Source: Akebia trifoliata (Eukaryota > Streptophyta > Magnoliopsida > Ranunculales > Lardizabalaceae). From it: DNA of 64,000 bases. Below the pieces are notes generated by a model that saw nothing but the letters and a program-made list of their open reading frames with translations, searched no databases and had not been told where the DNA came from. Shown here piece by piece: positions 35,654-47,226 of the stretch (positions are counted from its first letter, which is position 1; every line of letters begins with the position of its first letter). Both the position numbers and the translations under genes were made by a program. Location of the stretch: positions 7,978,001-8,042,000 of the forward strand of contig CM030709.1 in NCBI GenBank assembly GCA_017979445.1. The letters are read 5' to 3'.

Positions 35654-38600
35654 TTAAATTAGGTGGGCGTCCAATGATGAAAGAGTTTCTTCCTCAAGGT
35701 CCCTCTGGAGTGGGAACAGTAGGTGCTGAAACCTAAGAGTAGATTCTAGAAGGTTTGGCAATGTCGTCTTTGGATTCCAATCTTTTCACCAAAGTAAAAA
35801 AAATAATAGTAAGAAGAAAATCGCAGTGGTGTTATTTCCAGTGAGACTAATGGCAGATGAAAGGATTAAAAAGCTCACTTACCGAGCTGCCTATTGATGA
35901 TGGCCATATCAGGAATGCATTTACCGATTTTATCATCATTTGAGCTAGCGTCAACGGTTGAGATATCCGAAGAAGATTCACCAGATACCTTTGCATATAA
36001 CTTTAAGGGAGAAATTCCATGCAAATTAACAACATGGATGGTAGATATGGTCAACCACCTAATAAATGAAAATTAGACACGAATACCTGTTTCATTGTTT
36101 CGGCAAGTTGTTTCCGTGTAACTCCATTCTTGGGATTGCCCACATTGAAAATCTGCCCATTGGCACGTGATGGGTTTTCCTGAGAAATTTTAGTTGTGGA
36201 AGGAAGATCAAGCACCCATTAATCCATGTTCAAATTCAAAGATATAAAGGGGAAGATATAGAAAACCAATTACAATAATAAGTAGAATGGCCTCAATGAC
36301 ATCCCTGATATAGACAAAGGTATGTTGAGACTGTTGACCGTCGAAGAGCCTAAGCGACTTGCCTCGAAGGAGATCCTGAATGGAGGATAAAGAAAGAATA
36401 AGAGGGAAATTGTTCCATTGAAGACAAGAAGCGAAAATTTGCAGTTCTATTAAAGTGAGGAGCTATACTGACTTGGGTGAAGTGAGATAGAACTCTTGGA
36501 ACGACTTCACATGGATTACGATCCATTCTTCGGCCTATACAGTTGAATGGTCTTACAATAGTGAACTCGAGGCCATTTTGAGAAGCCTCTCCTAAACAGG
36601 TTTTAGAGAAGTAAGATAAAATATCTCATTGGAATAACCTTTAAGAAGTATATATATTGTACGAGAATTTTTACCGTACCATATATTAGCCTTTCAATTA
36701 GTTGCTTTGCACAGGCATAGGACCACCTCTGTTTCGCAATTGGACCATAAACACAAGGAGAAGCGTCTTCCTTGAGGACAGAGAAATTGGCCTCCTGCAC
36801 AAAAGGTGAAACAACACAATCTATTTTCAAAAAACTGAATATGAAATGTTAAGATCTACATGAGTTCCATACAGAAAATTTGCTCTGCCGTTTTTCGAAT
36901 CAAAATTAAGTAGAAAACACAGAATCTGTCTATATCTCAACTCCTTCATTTTCAGTACATAATTTGGTGTGAAAAGGCCAACGTTTCAGCTGAAGTAAGT
37001 CCCTCACTGTATTGATGACGAGGATCATCAACATCAATGACATAAGATGCTAGTCAGGCACATTTGAGGCATTCTTGCTTCCATGTGCCAAGGGAACCAT
37101 CCATTGCCACAGATACAAGCATCACAAGATAATATTGGAAAATTCATAATGCACAAAAATATTTATATATACATAAACAACTTGATTAGTAACTTGAATG
37201 CAAAAAATGATTAAAAAGGACAAGAAATCAATCATTTAAAAAAAAAACTTAATCTAATTCTAATTAGTAGAAGTTACCAATCATAAAGACCGGTTGCTTG
37301 TTCAAATTACCTTTTGTTTTCAATAGGCAGATGAAGTTGTCATTGTTGATTCCACCTTGAGTATTTTTGTTCTGCTATTAAAGTGTGTTAAGAGATGAGT
37401 TCTTGGTCAAAAATCTCCTGATTGCTGATGTCAGATTGACACTAACTCTCAGTTTTCAGCAGGAGCTGTATTTAAGAGGTTCAAGGCTCCATTTTCCACG
37501 TAGAGTAAAAAATACCTTAAGCTATTACATTGTACTTATCATGGTTATTAATCCAGATTTTGGGAGCTTATTGCAACTCTTTGAGAACTATTTGAATCGG
37601 TTGATCTAGTACAACTCAGCCAAATCAAACCCTCCAAACCATTTCCACATTAATTGATAAATGTACATTTAATGAAAAAAATGGTTTATTACATTCAAAC
37701 CATACCATTGTGTGTGTGTGTGTGTGTTTGTGGGGGGGGGGGCAAGAAATTCTAAACCCAGAGTACGTGTGATTGCAGAGAAAATGTCTTCTAGGAAAAT
37801 CAATCACTCAAAAATCGATCTTAAAAATTCTAGAATTCTTAAGAGAAAATATATGCCTTACAAAACCTAGAATTCTTAAAAAAAAAAAATTGGCTTAAAA
37901 AAACTATCAACCATAAGAATCTTTAATGACAATGATCAAATGCTTGGGTTAGGAACATGGTTTTAAAACCCAAATTCAAGTGAGTTGGAATGGATTCAGA
38001 GGTCACCAAGTGAGTTTTACGCTCTCAATTAGATCATCTCATTGACTTGGCTTAAAAAAAATCAAGACTAATATTTTGTAACTTCAGCATTTGTTCAAAC
38101 AGATTGACAGAACTAAGATAAAGAATTTCATAAGGAACATTTAGAAAGAACCCATATTTTTTATTAATCAAGAAACTTCCACTCTAAAACAATCCAAATT
38201 ACGATTGAAATGAAATTCGCAGTGAAAAGGAGAGATCAAACCTATACCTGACGCAAAGGATCATCCTTAGGAAGGAAGCTTCCAATAGTTTCGCCATAAA
38301 CTTCAGATGAAGACAAATGAATCAATCGTTTCTTATTCTCTGAACATAACATGACCTGAACCAGATATCAACAAACATTTAATCAAATAAGCATTGAAAT
38401 GAAATTGAAAAGAAAAACGAAAGAAAGAAAATCAGACAAACCCAATTCAAGAAACCCTAGAATTTAAAATACCCACCAAAGGAATTTCATCCACGAAATT
38501 TCTGCAAATAGTATGAGTCGGCCGGGCGTTAGCACCTGAATCGCAGAACACACCAAGATTGACAATCTACAAACAAAACCTCAATTGATCAACAAGAAAC

Positions 38601-38923
38601 CCTAAAAGTCCAATTTTAAAACTATAAGGAGATCGATCAGAAGTAGAATTTGTAATTTTTACCACATCCGCATTCTTGATGAGAAATTCCAAGTGGAAAT
38701 CGTACTTTTTGTTGAACTTGTGAAACTCAATCCGATTGTGCCAAGGGAGTGATTCCTCAAAGAGATGAATGATATTTTCATCGGAGGTGTCGATCACGAT
38801 GACCTTGTGAGGAGTTACTGAAAGTAGTGTATCACAGAGATTTGATCCAATGAATCCTCCACCACCAATCAAACAGATCGTTAATGGTGTGATCACTTTC
38901 CTATCCAAATCAAACCTCTCCAT
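35654..38923 (-). CDS. AXS: UDP-apiose/UDP-xylose synthase-like protein (copy 4, intact)
   Basis: Nine exons with exact phases: 38663-38923, 38477-38566, 38248-38355, 36680-36794, 36473-36591, 36274-36375, 36087-36179, 35883-36000 and 35654-35781, encoding 377 residues (about 389 in the Arabidopsis AXS enzymes). The start is MERFDL at 38923; an in-frame ATG at 38977 would add 18 residues not found in homologues. It has the NAD-binding GGGGFIG (20-26), the YxxxK pair as YACAK (Y179, K183), GLEFTIVRPFN, and IPDMAIINRQLG near the end. AXS makes UDP-apiose and UDP-xylose from UDP-glucuronate for rhamnogalacturonan II and apiin. The segment usually reading FSTCEVYG is LSSSEVYG here, replacing one active-site Cys (Cys140 by recalled numbering) with Ser. 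Cys95, matching the other Cys, is kept. Ring contraction may therefore be lost. The only undamaged copy of four. Confidence 0.87.
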
Positions 38924-39880
38924 TGTTGCATTAAATCGTAAAAAGGAGAGTTTCAGAGAAGAAACGAAGAAGAACAAGAGAGGGGTTTCGAGGGTTTTGC
39001 TTTCTTTCCTAAGTTTCAGAAAGACTGATGTTTCTTTAACCGCTTTTTAAATAAGAGAAAAGCGAGGGAAGGAACCAAGAAGCAGATAACGAACGAAGTA
39101 GGGGGCAATTTAGTAATTGTGTATATAAGAAGAGAGATTTTATAAGCACACCAACTTTTACTGTACAAAAGAAGAGTGACCCTATATCTTTTTATTCTCG
39201 GTTACCCTATAATCTATCAATAATGTTGTATTTAAAACTGTAATTATTCCAATAATAATAATAATAATAATAATGTATAGCGGCGGATAAATTCACCAAT
39301 CCGTAAGTTTCGTTATGTAGTGACAGAAAAATCCACGGCTATAAGTTTGATTCTGTAGTGGCGGATTTTTCAGTCGCTGAACTTATAACTTACCAAGGCT
39401 GTTGAGTCGAAAATTAGATCCGTCGCTAATCCCCATCGTCATAACCTATAACGACAAATTTACTACCCTACAGCGGTGGATAAATCCATTGGCTGTATAC
39501 ATTTTTTCTTAGAATAATATCATACAATCGTTGGGGCATGCATGGTTTTTTTTTTTTTTTTTGGAAATGTTTTGATGAATTGGTCAGAGCACTAGGTTCA
39601 TATAGGTCAGGGGTTTGATTCTTTCCACCCTTATGGATGAGGGGGAGTGTTGAGTGTACATTTTCCTCCACTCTCGGGTGTGTCACACCCCAGTTAAGTC
39701 CCTGACCCTCTTATATTCATAGTTCTCCCCATCTCCTAAAGATGGTCTTTTGGAGTAGTTGGTCGGTTAACACCTACATTTGGAATTAATCTATATTTCC
39801 ATCTTTTTTCTTCATAACGTTTAACTTAGTGAATTTGAATTTGGGCCAACTTTATTTTAATATGATTTAATTATCTACAG
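38924..39880. other. AXS copy 4 promoter, CACTA-like repeat and tRNA-like stretch
   Basis: 38924-39140 is the leader and promoter, shared in part with copy 2. 39131 carries a half-MITE terminus. 39270-39505 contains TAGCGGCGGAT and GTAGTGGCGG units typical of CACTA subterminal DNA. At 39575-39640 the stretch TTGGTCAGAGCACTAGG and GGTCAGGGGTTTGATTC resembles tRNA-type A and B boxes of a SINE. No protein gene is seen before the acceptor at 39880. Confidence 0.5.
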
Positions 39881-40297
39881 AGTTCGGGCTTAACTGTGGC
39901 AATGGTTGGAGATGGAATCAACGACTCACCAGCCCTTGTGGCCGCTGATGTTGGAATGGCAATTGGTGCTGGCACAGACATCGCTATCGAGGCAGCTGAC
40001 ATTGTCCTCATGAAGAGCAACTTGGAAGATGTGATAACTGCCATTGACCTCTCCAAGAAAACTTTTTCCCGTATTCGTTTGAACTACATTTGGGCTTTGG
40101 GTTACAATCTTCTCGGCATTCCGATTGCTGCTGGTGTCCTTTTCCCATCTACTGGATTCCGTCTACCTCCATGGATTGCTGGGGCTGCAATGGCAGCCTC
40201 ATCAGTTAGTGTTGTTTGCTGTTCTCTCTTGTTGAAGAATTACAGAAGACCCATGAGCTTGGACAACCTAGAAATTAGTGGGATCCAGGTTGAGTAA
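39881..40297 (+). pseudogene. HMA5: HMA5-type copper P1B-ATPase, last exon only
   Basis: An acceptor (TTATCTACAG) is followed by an open exon of 138 codons plus stop. It reads [20 protein letters not shown] (the GDGxND hinge), [17 protein letters not shown], the last two membrane helices around [11 protein letters not shown] and [11 protein letters not shown] (M8 motif MxxSS), and the C-terminal tail ending EISGIQVE. This is the true carboxyl end of HMA5-like copper exporters. No upstream exon is found; 39270-39700 instead holds CACTA and SINE-like sequence. The exon itself shows no damage, so it is a recent fragment, or a gene whose other exons lie far away. Without the phosphorylation DKTG and metal-binding parts it cannot transport copper. 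Confidence 0.88.
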
Positions 40298-40782
40298 CCA
40301 ATCATGATATAGTTGCTTTAGCTTTGTATATATATATATCATGTGTAATAGTTAAGTTTGTTGAAGACTAATATCTTGTCATGTTATTTTACTAGGTATT
40401 GAAGTTTGATGTAAGGTTTTTATGCTATGAACATAATTTGCAGTAGTGATGCTCATCTGTTTATAAGAAAATGGATTTGGATTGAAGTTACTCTTGAGTG
40501 TTTATTAAACGTTGTTTGAAGGCAATATATTGAAGTCATTCATAGTATTAATTATGATTTATTAACTTTCATAAGCCTACAACAGCGATGAAAAGAAATT
40601 GAAGAATATAAAAAGGAAATTGGTAACAAGCATCACATTTGCTTTTTGTCATGGAGGTAACGTACAACCCCAAAGAGTTTACCTATGATATTTCTGTTAT
40701 GGTTCGCCCCCATTAACAGCTATGTACTGTACTGAGCAACAATCATTCCAAAATGAATATCATATGCTTATTAAAAAAGTTT
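40298..40782. other. 3' flank of HMA5 fragment
   Basis: It contains a TA dinucleotide run at about 40329-40340 and probable HMA5 3' untranslated sequence. No gene is seen. Confidence 0.5.
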
Positions 40783-41043
40783 GACACAAAAACGACGGCT
40801 TTAAGCCGTCGTTTATATCAAGTAATTAAATTTAAATTCGACAAAAAAATGACGGGTTTGGACCGTCGTTTTATTTTGACAGACTATAACCGTCGTTTTA
40901 TACAACAGTTTTTTGACACGTTCCGACCGTCGTTCACTAAAAACGACATCGATATTTACAACTGCTCTTTCGACGGCGGGGGCCGTCATAGTTCTTAAAA
41001 AACGACGGCTTTGGCCCGTCGTTTTTTGTGAAATATGACGTAG
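40783..41043. mobile_element. CACTA-derived element of ACGACGG palindromes
   Basis: The motif ACGACGG and its complement CCGTCGT recur at least nine times, several as tight palindromes such as CGACGGCTTTAAGCCGTCG. The right end reads ATATGACGTAGTG, the inverse of a CACTACGTCATAT terminus. The left end (TTGACACAAAAACGACGG) lacks a full matching CACTA and seems worn or truncated. Non-coding. Confidence 0.65.
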
Positions 41044-42603
41044 TGGGCTTCTTTTTTATTGTTTTTAGATTTTATTTAAAATTTCATTTTGGTTTTTGTT
41101 AACATTCTATGGTATGTTCTATCGACTTGGGACATTTGTATCTTTCTCATCAATGTATGATTGTTGGGGTCTTTGTTCCACATATTTAGGCTTGGAGTCC
41201 AGACTTTAATTTGAAATTGATTTTATAAGTATCTTTGCTCTAGTGTAAATTTAGTCTTGGCTTTCTTTTCTCTAAGTTATCTTTTCATGGTAATGGCATG
41301 GTTGAGTTTTTGGGTTTGTTATCTATGTTGATTCATTTTTTTAATTTTTTTTTTTTTTTTTGTTCAGATTCATGTGAAAGTTCAAATAGGAATAATTAAC
41401 CATGAGTCTTTGACGTATTCGGACATTGTACGATTCAAAGAGGTAAGATGTAAAATTTCCTTATATTAGGCCATCCCTTTGAATATGCTTTTCTTATAGA
41501 ATTTAGGAGCTGAGGAATATTTATGGGAGCATAGTTAGAGTTTGAGTGTTTTTTGTGATTTATTTTATCTATTATTATTTTTTTAGGGGAGTGTGTGTGT
41601 GTGTGTGTGTGTGTGTTGGGGGGGGAGGAGATATGTGATTGTGATAGGTTTTGCCAATGCACATTACATGAAAATGGTACATTAACTTACTAGCCTGTCT
41701 TTTATTATGTAGGCCTGACTTACTATGTTTAATTATTAGGGTCTTTCTGGTTGTTGGAATAATGGGTTACATATAAATATGCCATGTTTCAAGTCCATTA
41801 ACTCATGGTTGTATGTTTCAAACATTGGTGAACCAATGTACTAAAAATGAGTTTGGCGAAGATGTATTTTTATTATTAAAGGGCCTTTTTTTTATGTACT
41901 TCCCATGCATTCAATAATATCACGAGCAAGCATGATTCATTGATCATTTTTAGCTAATGTGATTAAATTCTATGGAACCCATGAAAGCAAATGGACATGA
42001 AATAAACCCCTCCCCCTATAACAAAAACATCATTTATTATATTCATTTATTTAGCGTAGTTTCTTTGTTCGTAACCCTACAATAAAAAATTAGGGAATGT
42101 GAAAACCAAGTTTCATTACTTAACTTTTAATTGAAATTTACTCATCCAAGTTTACTATCTTAAGTTTACTACCTTGAAAGAGGTGTAATTTAAAAATAAA
42201 AAAATAAAATAAAATAAAAATTAGGGATGAAGTAAACATGTAAAGCATGATCAAATTTGTTTATTTATTTGGCTTATGTGTCATGTAAGAAATACTATGT
42301 TATTGCATTTGTAATTCTGATTCAATGATCCCTAATCAAAATGCAACAATTGGTATTGATCTTATATTTTTAGCACGTGTATTCAACTCTAATAAAGCTT
42401 TTCTTCTTATCTAGTATGAGCAGTCTTAATCCAATGTTATGGTTAAGGGCTGAAATTTCTATATGGGAGCTGTCATCAAGTTCCGGGCAGTATCCTATGA
42501 GCTCTAGGCGATGGCACTGCGAGCCATTGTTTTAAGTATTTAGTATAAACTGAAGCACTAAGAGCAGTATCACGCAGTTGTTCATGCTCGTAGCAACCAA
42601 GTT
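41044..42603. other. AT-rich intergenic DNA with TG repeat
   Basis: A (GT)n run followed by a G run lies at 41590-41628. No gene is recognised. Confidence 0.5.
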
Positions 42604-42862
42604 CCAGTGAAAAGGACAGAGACACTTGCCAACCAGAAAGCAAAGTTCCCACTGATTGTATACTTAGTGTGAGCGAGCTCTACGATCACATCCTTAGAAT
42701 AAAATCCAGTTGGAAAAGGAAATCCAATTAAAGATAAGCTGCCCATGAGCATCATGGCATAGGTAAAAGGGAACGAGGAGGCAAGCCCCCCTCTAATCTT
42801 CCGCATATCTTGCTCATCTGATATGGCATGAATCACCGAACTTGCACTGTTTAAGTCAACAC
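42604..42862 (-). pseudogene. nad5: Mitochondrial nad5 fragment in the nucleus (NUMT)
   Basis: Reading leftward it encodes [55 protein letters not shown] and [14 protein letters not shown], an internal piece of plant mitochondrial NADH dehydrogenase subunit 5 (complex I, inner membrane proton pump). An extra codon (MRKIRGGL against MRKMGGL in the usual protein) and substitutions show drift. At [10 protein letters not shown] the codon gives Pro where the edited plant mitochondrial protein has Leu, consistent with transfer of unedited DNA. There is no start, no plausible presequence, and both ends stop abruptly. The flanks are ordinary nuclear AT-rich sequence. Confidence 0.9.
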
Positions 42863-43462
42863 AGCAACATTCCTTTGGAAATCCAAAAGAAGAATCTATT
42901 TGAGGGAGACATAAGAGATAGTTTGGTCCACCACAGAGAATTATTTGATTCTTGCATCCCAAAGAATTTCCATGATACACCAGAACAATGCAAGTGACAT
43001 TAGTGTTGTTCTTGGAAATGCTTTTACAGATGGATCTAAATTTATGTCAAAATGCTCTTTGTGCAAACCATTGATACTTGCATAATGTAGCAACTTTCAT
43101 CCTACAACATTAATGGAAAACTAAAAATTAGAAAATGAATTATTTCTTACTTGTAAAATGTTAATACGGATGTGTTGTTTTTAAGTCTAAAATAGGTAAA
43201 CACACATAATAGACCTGAGATCAATCATCTTTAAAGAGCTTTTGCTCCCCATCGCCATGAATTATTTGAGTTTCTCTTAGTACATTCATGCATGTAATTC
43301 TAAATTTTTATGGGTTTTGATTTTGGTTGTTGTTGTTGTCCTGAGTATGATCATTTCATTCTGGTTGATTCTGCAGGTAGTATGTTCAGGCACATGGGAC
43401 ATTACATGTTTCATCGAGTATTTATGTGTCACCAATTTCTTGAAACTATTGATGGTTTTCGG

Positions 43463-43500
<38 letters not shown>

Positions 43501-44414
43501 TAGAAAGATTCCATTGAAAAAAAACTCTCCATTAGCTTTACATGGTGTAGTATTTGGTCCTCATTTATAGGAATATCTTCTGTTTTTACATAAATGTATC
43601 TTCTTTTTTTCTGATCATAAATTCAATTTAGGTCTTGATCATTGCTTGTTTTGTCCATGTGCTTTAACACACTACTCATTCGACACAAACAAAGCCAAGA
43701 AGTTAGGGAAAATGGATATGAAGATGAAAACTAAAATGGGTTGTGGTGGTTAATAATCACTGTGAAAGTGCTATTCTTGAATGCTATAATATGATATTTT
43801 ATCTTTTTTTCTCTTTCTGAATTTGCAGGTGAAGAATGTGATAAAAAAAAAAAAAAAAAAGAACCCCTTCAATGATCATCTGCCTTTGCTAGAAGCCAGC
43901 AGGTCTCTCTCCTTACCCAATAACTTGAAGTAAATATATTATCATTCTTTGGCATTTTTGCGATCAATTCACCCATTTCAATGGAAAATTTGTTGATAAT
44001 TTGAAAAATCAGATTTCGGTAAATTGAGGCCTGTAGACTTAAGTGATATCTGAGTTTATAGGTGAATATGTATGTACACACACAAGAGTTTGCATGTGCC
44101 TATGACATGATCATCCTCTTCGAGGTTAAGGGGTAAAAGAGATTCTTGGAAAAGGAGGAGAGAAAAGAGAATAAAGTTGAAATTTTCGCAAGATGCTTGC
44201 AAGTTAAAATTAAATGGCCCCATTGTGCTTTCCTTTTTATTTATGGTAACCCATCCCCCACCCCGTCCCCACTGTCAGACCACGTACTAGATGTCCATTT
44301 CTTAGAAATCACATGATATTAGGGGCCTTACTTAGAAATCCACCTACGTAACAAAATAAATTTCACGTGGGCTTCCTATCAATTGGTTTCAACTGAATCT
44401 AATATGATGGATCT
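42863..44414. other. Intergenic DNA with (TA)n microsatellite
   Basis: A (TA)n run spans about 43466-43498 and an A run lies near 43842-43861. No gene is seen. The right edge meets repeat block copy B. Confidence 0.5.
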
Positions 44415-46450
44415 AAAACTAGGAGTGCATGAAAATGGGAGATTTAAGTAGGCCCCTCCACCTTTTTGTGAATATTTGGGATACTTTCCTTGTGTTTTCA
44501 AACTGATGAGATTCCCCCCCTCCTCTACCCCGACCTCCACCTTGTCTTTTATTATATACTAATGAAAATGATATATCCTCTTATTCATGTTTAATTCTTG
44601 AAGTAGATAGAATCTTATAGTCGAAGAGGAGGGTAAAAAAAGATTGTAAGTTAAAGTAAATGGAATCATATGACTGGTTCTGAGAAGAAAAATCGTTTTT
44701 TGATTACAGATTGATGATAATGACATTTAGGTCATTTTTCATTAGTTGATTAGAAAAGACCGAAGTCAAGGGGCATGTCATCAATTTGAAAACATGGGTA
44801 TCTTCAATATCAATCAGGGTATGTATGTATATTTATTCATCGTTTAATTGAATAACTTAAAATTTCATGAGAGTCATCATGCAAATCGATATATGTGGAG
44901 CCTTGGTGGCCTTAAGATGTACAATCAGTTTAATTGGTAAAATCTACTTCTGAGGCCTTTAAAATTTATTTTTCAAAATAGATTGGTGGATAAGATCTTA
45001 TGAAGCATGCAAAACAAAATATACACGAGAAATTTTGCACAAACGCTCAAAATTGTGTGGTTTTAAATCAAACAATGGCACTTCATATATAGATTTCGAC
45101 TGCCAACAACTTATCTAAATCCTACTCACTCCAATCAATTTCTATTGATGAAAGCTATTTATGTAAGCATCTTAAAATAGAAAACTGATTTCTTTAGCAC
45201 TAATCTTTATAATTTTGGTAAAATATAATAAGAAGTCTTTACAATTCAACTTTTGTTGAGTCATGCATTCATCCTGATATTGTTTTATTCTTGTGCATTC
45301 AATTACATGTAGCAAATAACTTCAGGTGGATGAAGAAATGCATCATGTAAAGTTGTTTGTTCATATCTAGATCGAAAACTGTTAAATGTAAAACTACAAT
45401 AATAATGAAACATAACTTTTTTTTACCAATGAGCTATTGATCTTTGTATCATTAAGTAGTCTTCTTGGATGCAACTTCAATGTTGTAATTGAAAACTCAA
45501 AGTTCAACTAATGGTACAACCATTCATCAACGTCACTATTGATTTTTGTCCATCTCAAACTACTGGGATCGATATTTACACTATAAACTTTTTTTTTTTC
45601 CCTTTCTCTATGTGAATGCCAATGGAAAGGGAGTCTCTTAGTTGTCTACTTTTTTTTTTCTACATTAATCCTATAGGTGTTATTTGGGGCCATGTATAAA
45701 CTATTTTTTTCTTTCTTTTTGGTTTTCTTTGTTTATTTTTTTGACTTCACCTTACCTTTGATGACATCCCATTGTCACTACTGTCTTTCCTTCTCTATTT
45801 TCATTTCATCTTCAATTTGTTCACTATTCTTCTATTTGAGGTGCCAACATTGGTTACATGAGATTTCTTTCAAATTAATTTCTATGCCTATTGTTGAAAA
45901 AAAAAAAAAATAGAAAATTTATTAAATTCAATAGAATAAAATTTAATTTTTCTATTCGCAATTATGTTCGTTTCAAAATTTTAAAATATAATAAAATAAA
46001 AATTTAGACTTATAATATAATTCACGTGCAATCACTAGGATAAAAATGAGGTTTTAGTATCTACTAATCCACCTTGTTATGAGAAAGCTAATAATTATTT
46101 AAATACAAATGTATGTTAATATATATTTCAAACCAATTTAAATTAGAGTCTTGATAATATGACTCGCCAGGTGGCATACTCAATTGACTCCCTAACGTGG
46201 ACAAGTTTGGGAACCATACCTTTGTACACCTCGGGATACACTTTGTTATGGGGAAATGCAATTGTGTATCCCAAAGCGTTCAAATCTAAGGTTCCAAACT
46301 TGTCATGTCAAGGAGTCGATTGAGTATGCCATCTGGCAAGTCATATTATCACGACTCTTTAAAATTGACATGGTGGGGGACATTTCTGATGTGGATGTGT
46401 GTCAGCACCATAGATGCTTTTCATCAAATCGCATTTTCCCTCTTTAAATT
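44415..46450. repeat. Long repeat block, copy B
   Basis: Direct copy of 1-2228. It lacks the 376-base MITE of copy A, showing a single ATGAAAAT at 44562-44569. It has extra sequence at about 44815-44860 and 45490-45690. Near 46020-46036 the hairpin seen in copy A at 1761-1777 is reduced by a short deletion. Similarity ends about 46450. Confidence 0.8.
46146..46357. mobile_element. Inverted-repeat element nested in repeat block, copy B
   Basis: Counterpart of 1896-2107: the left arm GAGTCTTGATAATATGACTC and a right arm ending GACTC at 46357, with the same loop. Confidence 0.65.
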
Positions 46451-47130
46451 ATGAATAATGCTGAAGTGACCTCAGGCTGTAACCTCATAGCACACTTCTT
46501 GACGTAAAAGAGTATGGGAAACATAGATGCTTTCATCGAGATACGAGTGAAAAAGCATCTATAATTCCTATCCATTTTCACATCAAGAAGTACCATATGA
46601 GATTCCAGCTTGAGGTCCCTCTAACACGACTTTTAAATTATTTGGTTTGACTGTCCAACACGAGATGAAAAGCCATACCAGGTTTTAAGACCCAAATAGA
46701 GTTCAGATGGAGTTATAGATCATATTCATCTTTAACTCCAACAGGCCCAAGCAACTCGACTTCATGTCAATGTACGTGAATAATGATAAATAGACATTAG
46801 GGCTGTTAATAGGCTGAGTTTGAGTGCTGGGCCTTATATATGGGTTGATCCTAATTGGGTCTCGAAATTTTAATCAAAATTTAGTTTTCAAGTTGGGCCT
46901 GGCCCATACATATTTGGTCTAATTTTGCAAGCTCTAAACATATGCGACGAGGGATTGGAGGAATCCAAATGACCAATTTTAGCCTTAAATATTTTTAACT
47001 CAGTTGAAGTCTGACTCTTGTTTTTTCAATCCATGGTATTCAACTTTCCCAAAACTACCATGTTGTTTATGTGGTTTGAATGTTAAAAAGGAGAGCATTG
47101 TGTGGATGAAGATGAGGCTAATATATTTTA
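46451..47130. other. Intergenic DNA
   Basis: A stretch at 46800-46930 with GGGCTGTTAATAGGCTGAG and TTGGGCCTGGCCCATA is typical of short non-autonomous elements, but its ends were not resolved. No gene is seen. Confidence 0.45.
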
Positions 47131-47226
47131 GAGAGATTCTATTGCCACACCAACTTTTGCTAACACCACCCCAATTCATACTTGGGGTGGTATTAGCAAA
47201 AGTTGCTGGGGGCAATACAAGCTCTC
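47131..47226. mobile_element. 96-base MITE (GAGAGATTCT family)
   Basis: GAGAGATTCTATTGCCACAC at the left pairs with the inverted right end (GGGGGCAATACAAGCTCTC), and the inner TTTTGCTAACACCACCCCAA pairs with TTGGGGTGGTATTAGCAAAA. The flanks ATATTTTA (47123-47130) and GTATTTTA (47227-47234) look like an 8-base target duplication with one mismatch. Same family as 12726-12848. Confidence 0.82.

Noticed and set aside
30412..39505. One 9-kb CACTA element spanning AXS copy 4
   Set aside because: The two CACTA-like stretches share subterminal words, but the right end is not a clean inverse of the left, and AXS copy 4 is explained by the block duplication.
39575..39660. tRNA-like stretch (GGTCAGAGCAC and GGTTTGATTC)
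   Set aside because: The boxes resemble a tRNA-derived SINE but no cloverleaf could be drawn, so no tRNA gene is called.
43466..43498. (TA)n run as a regulatory element
   Set aside because: A plain microsatellite with no nearby gene start.
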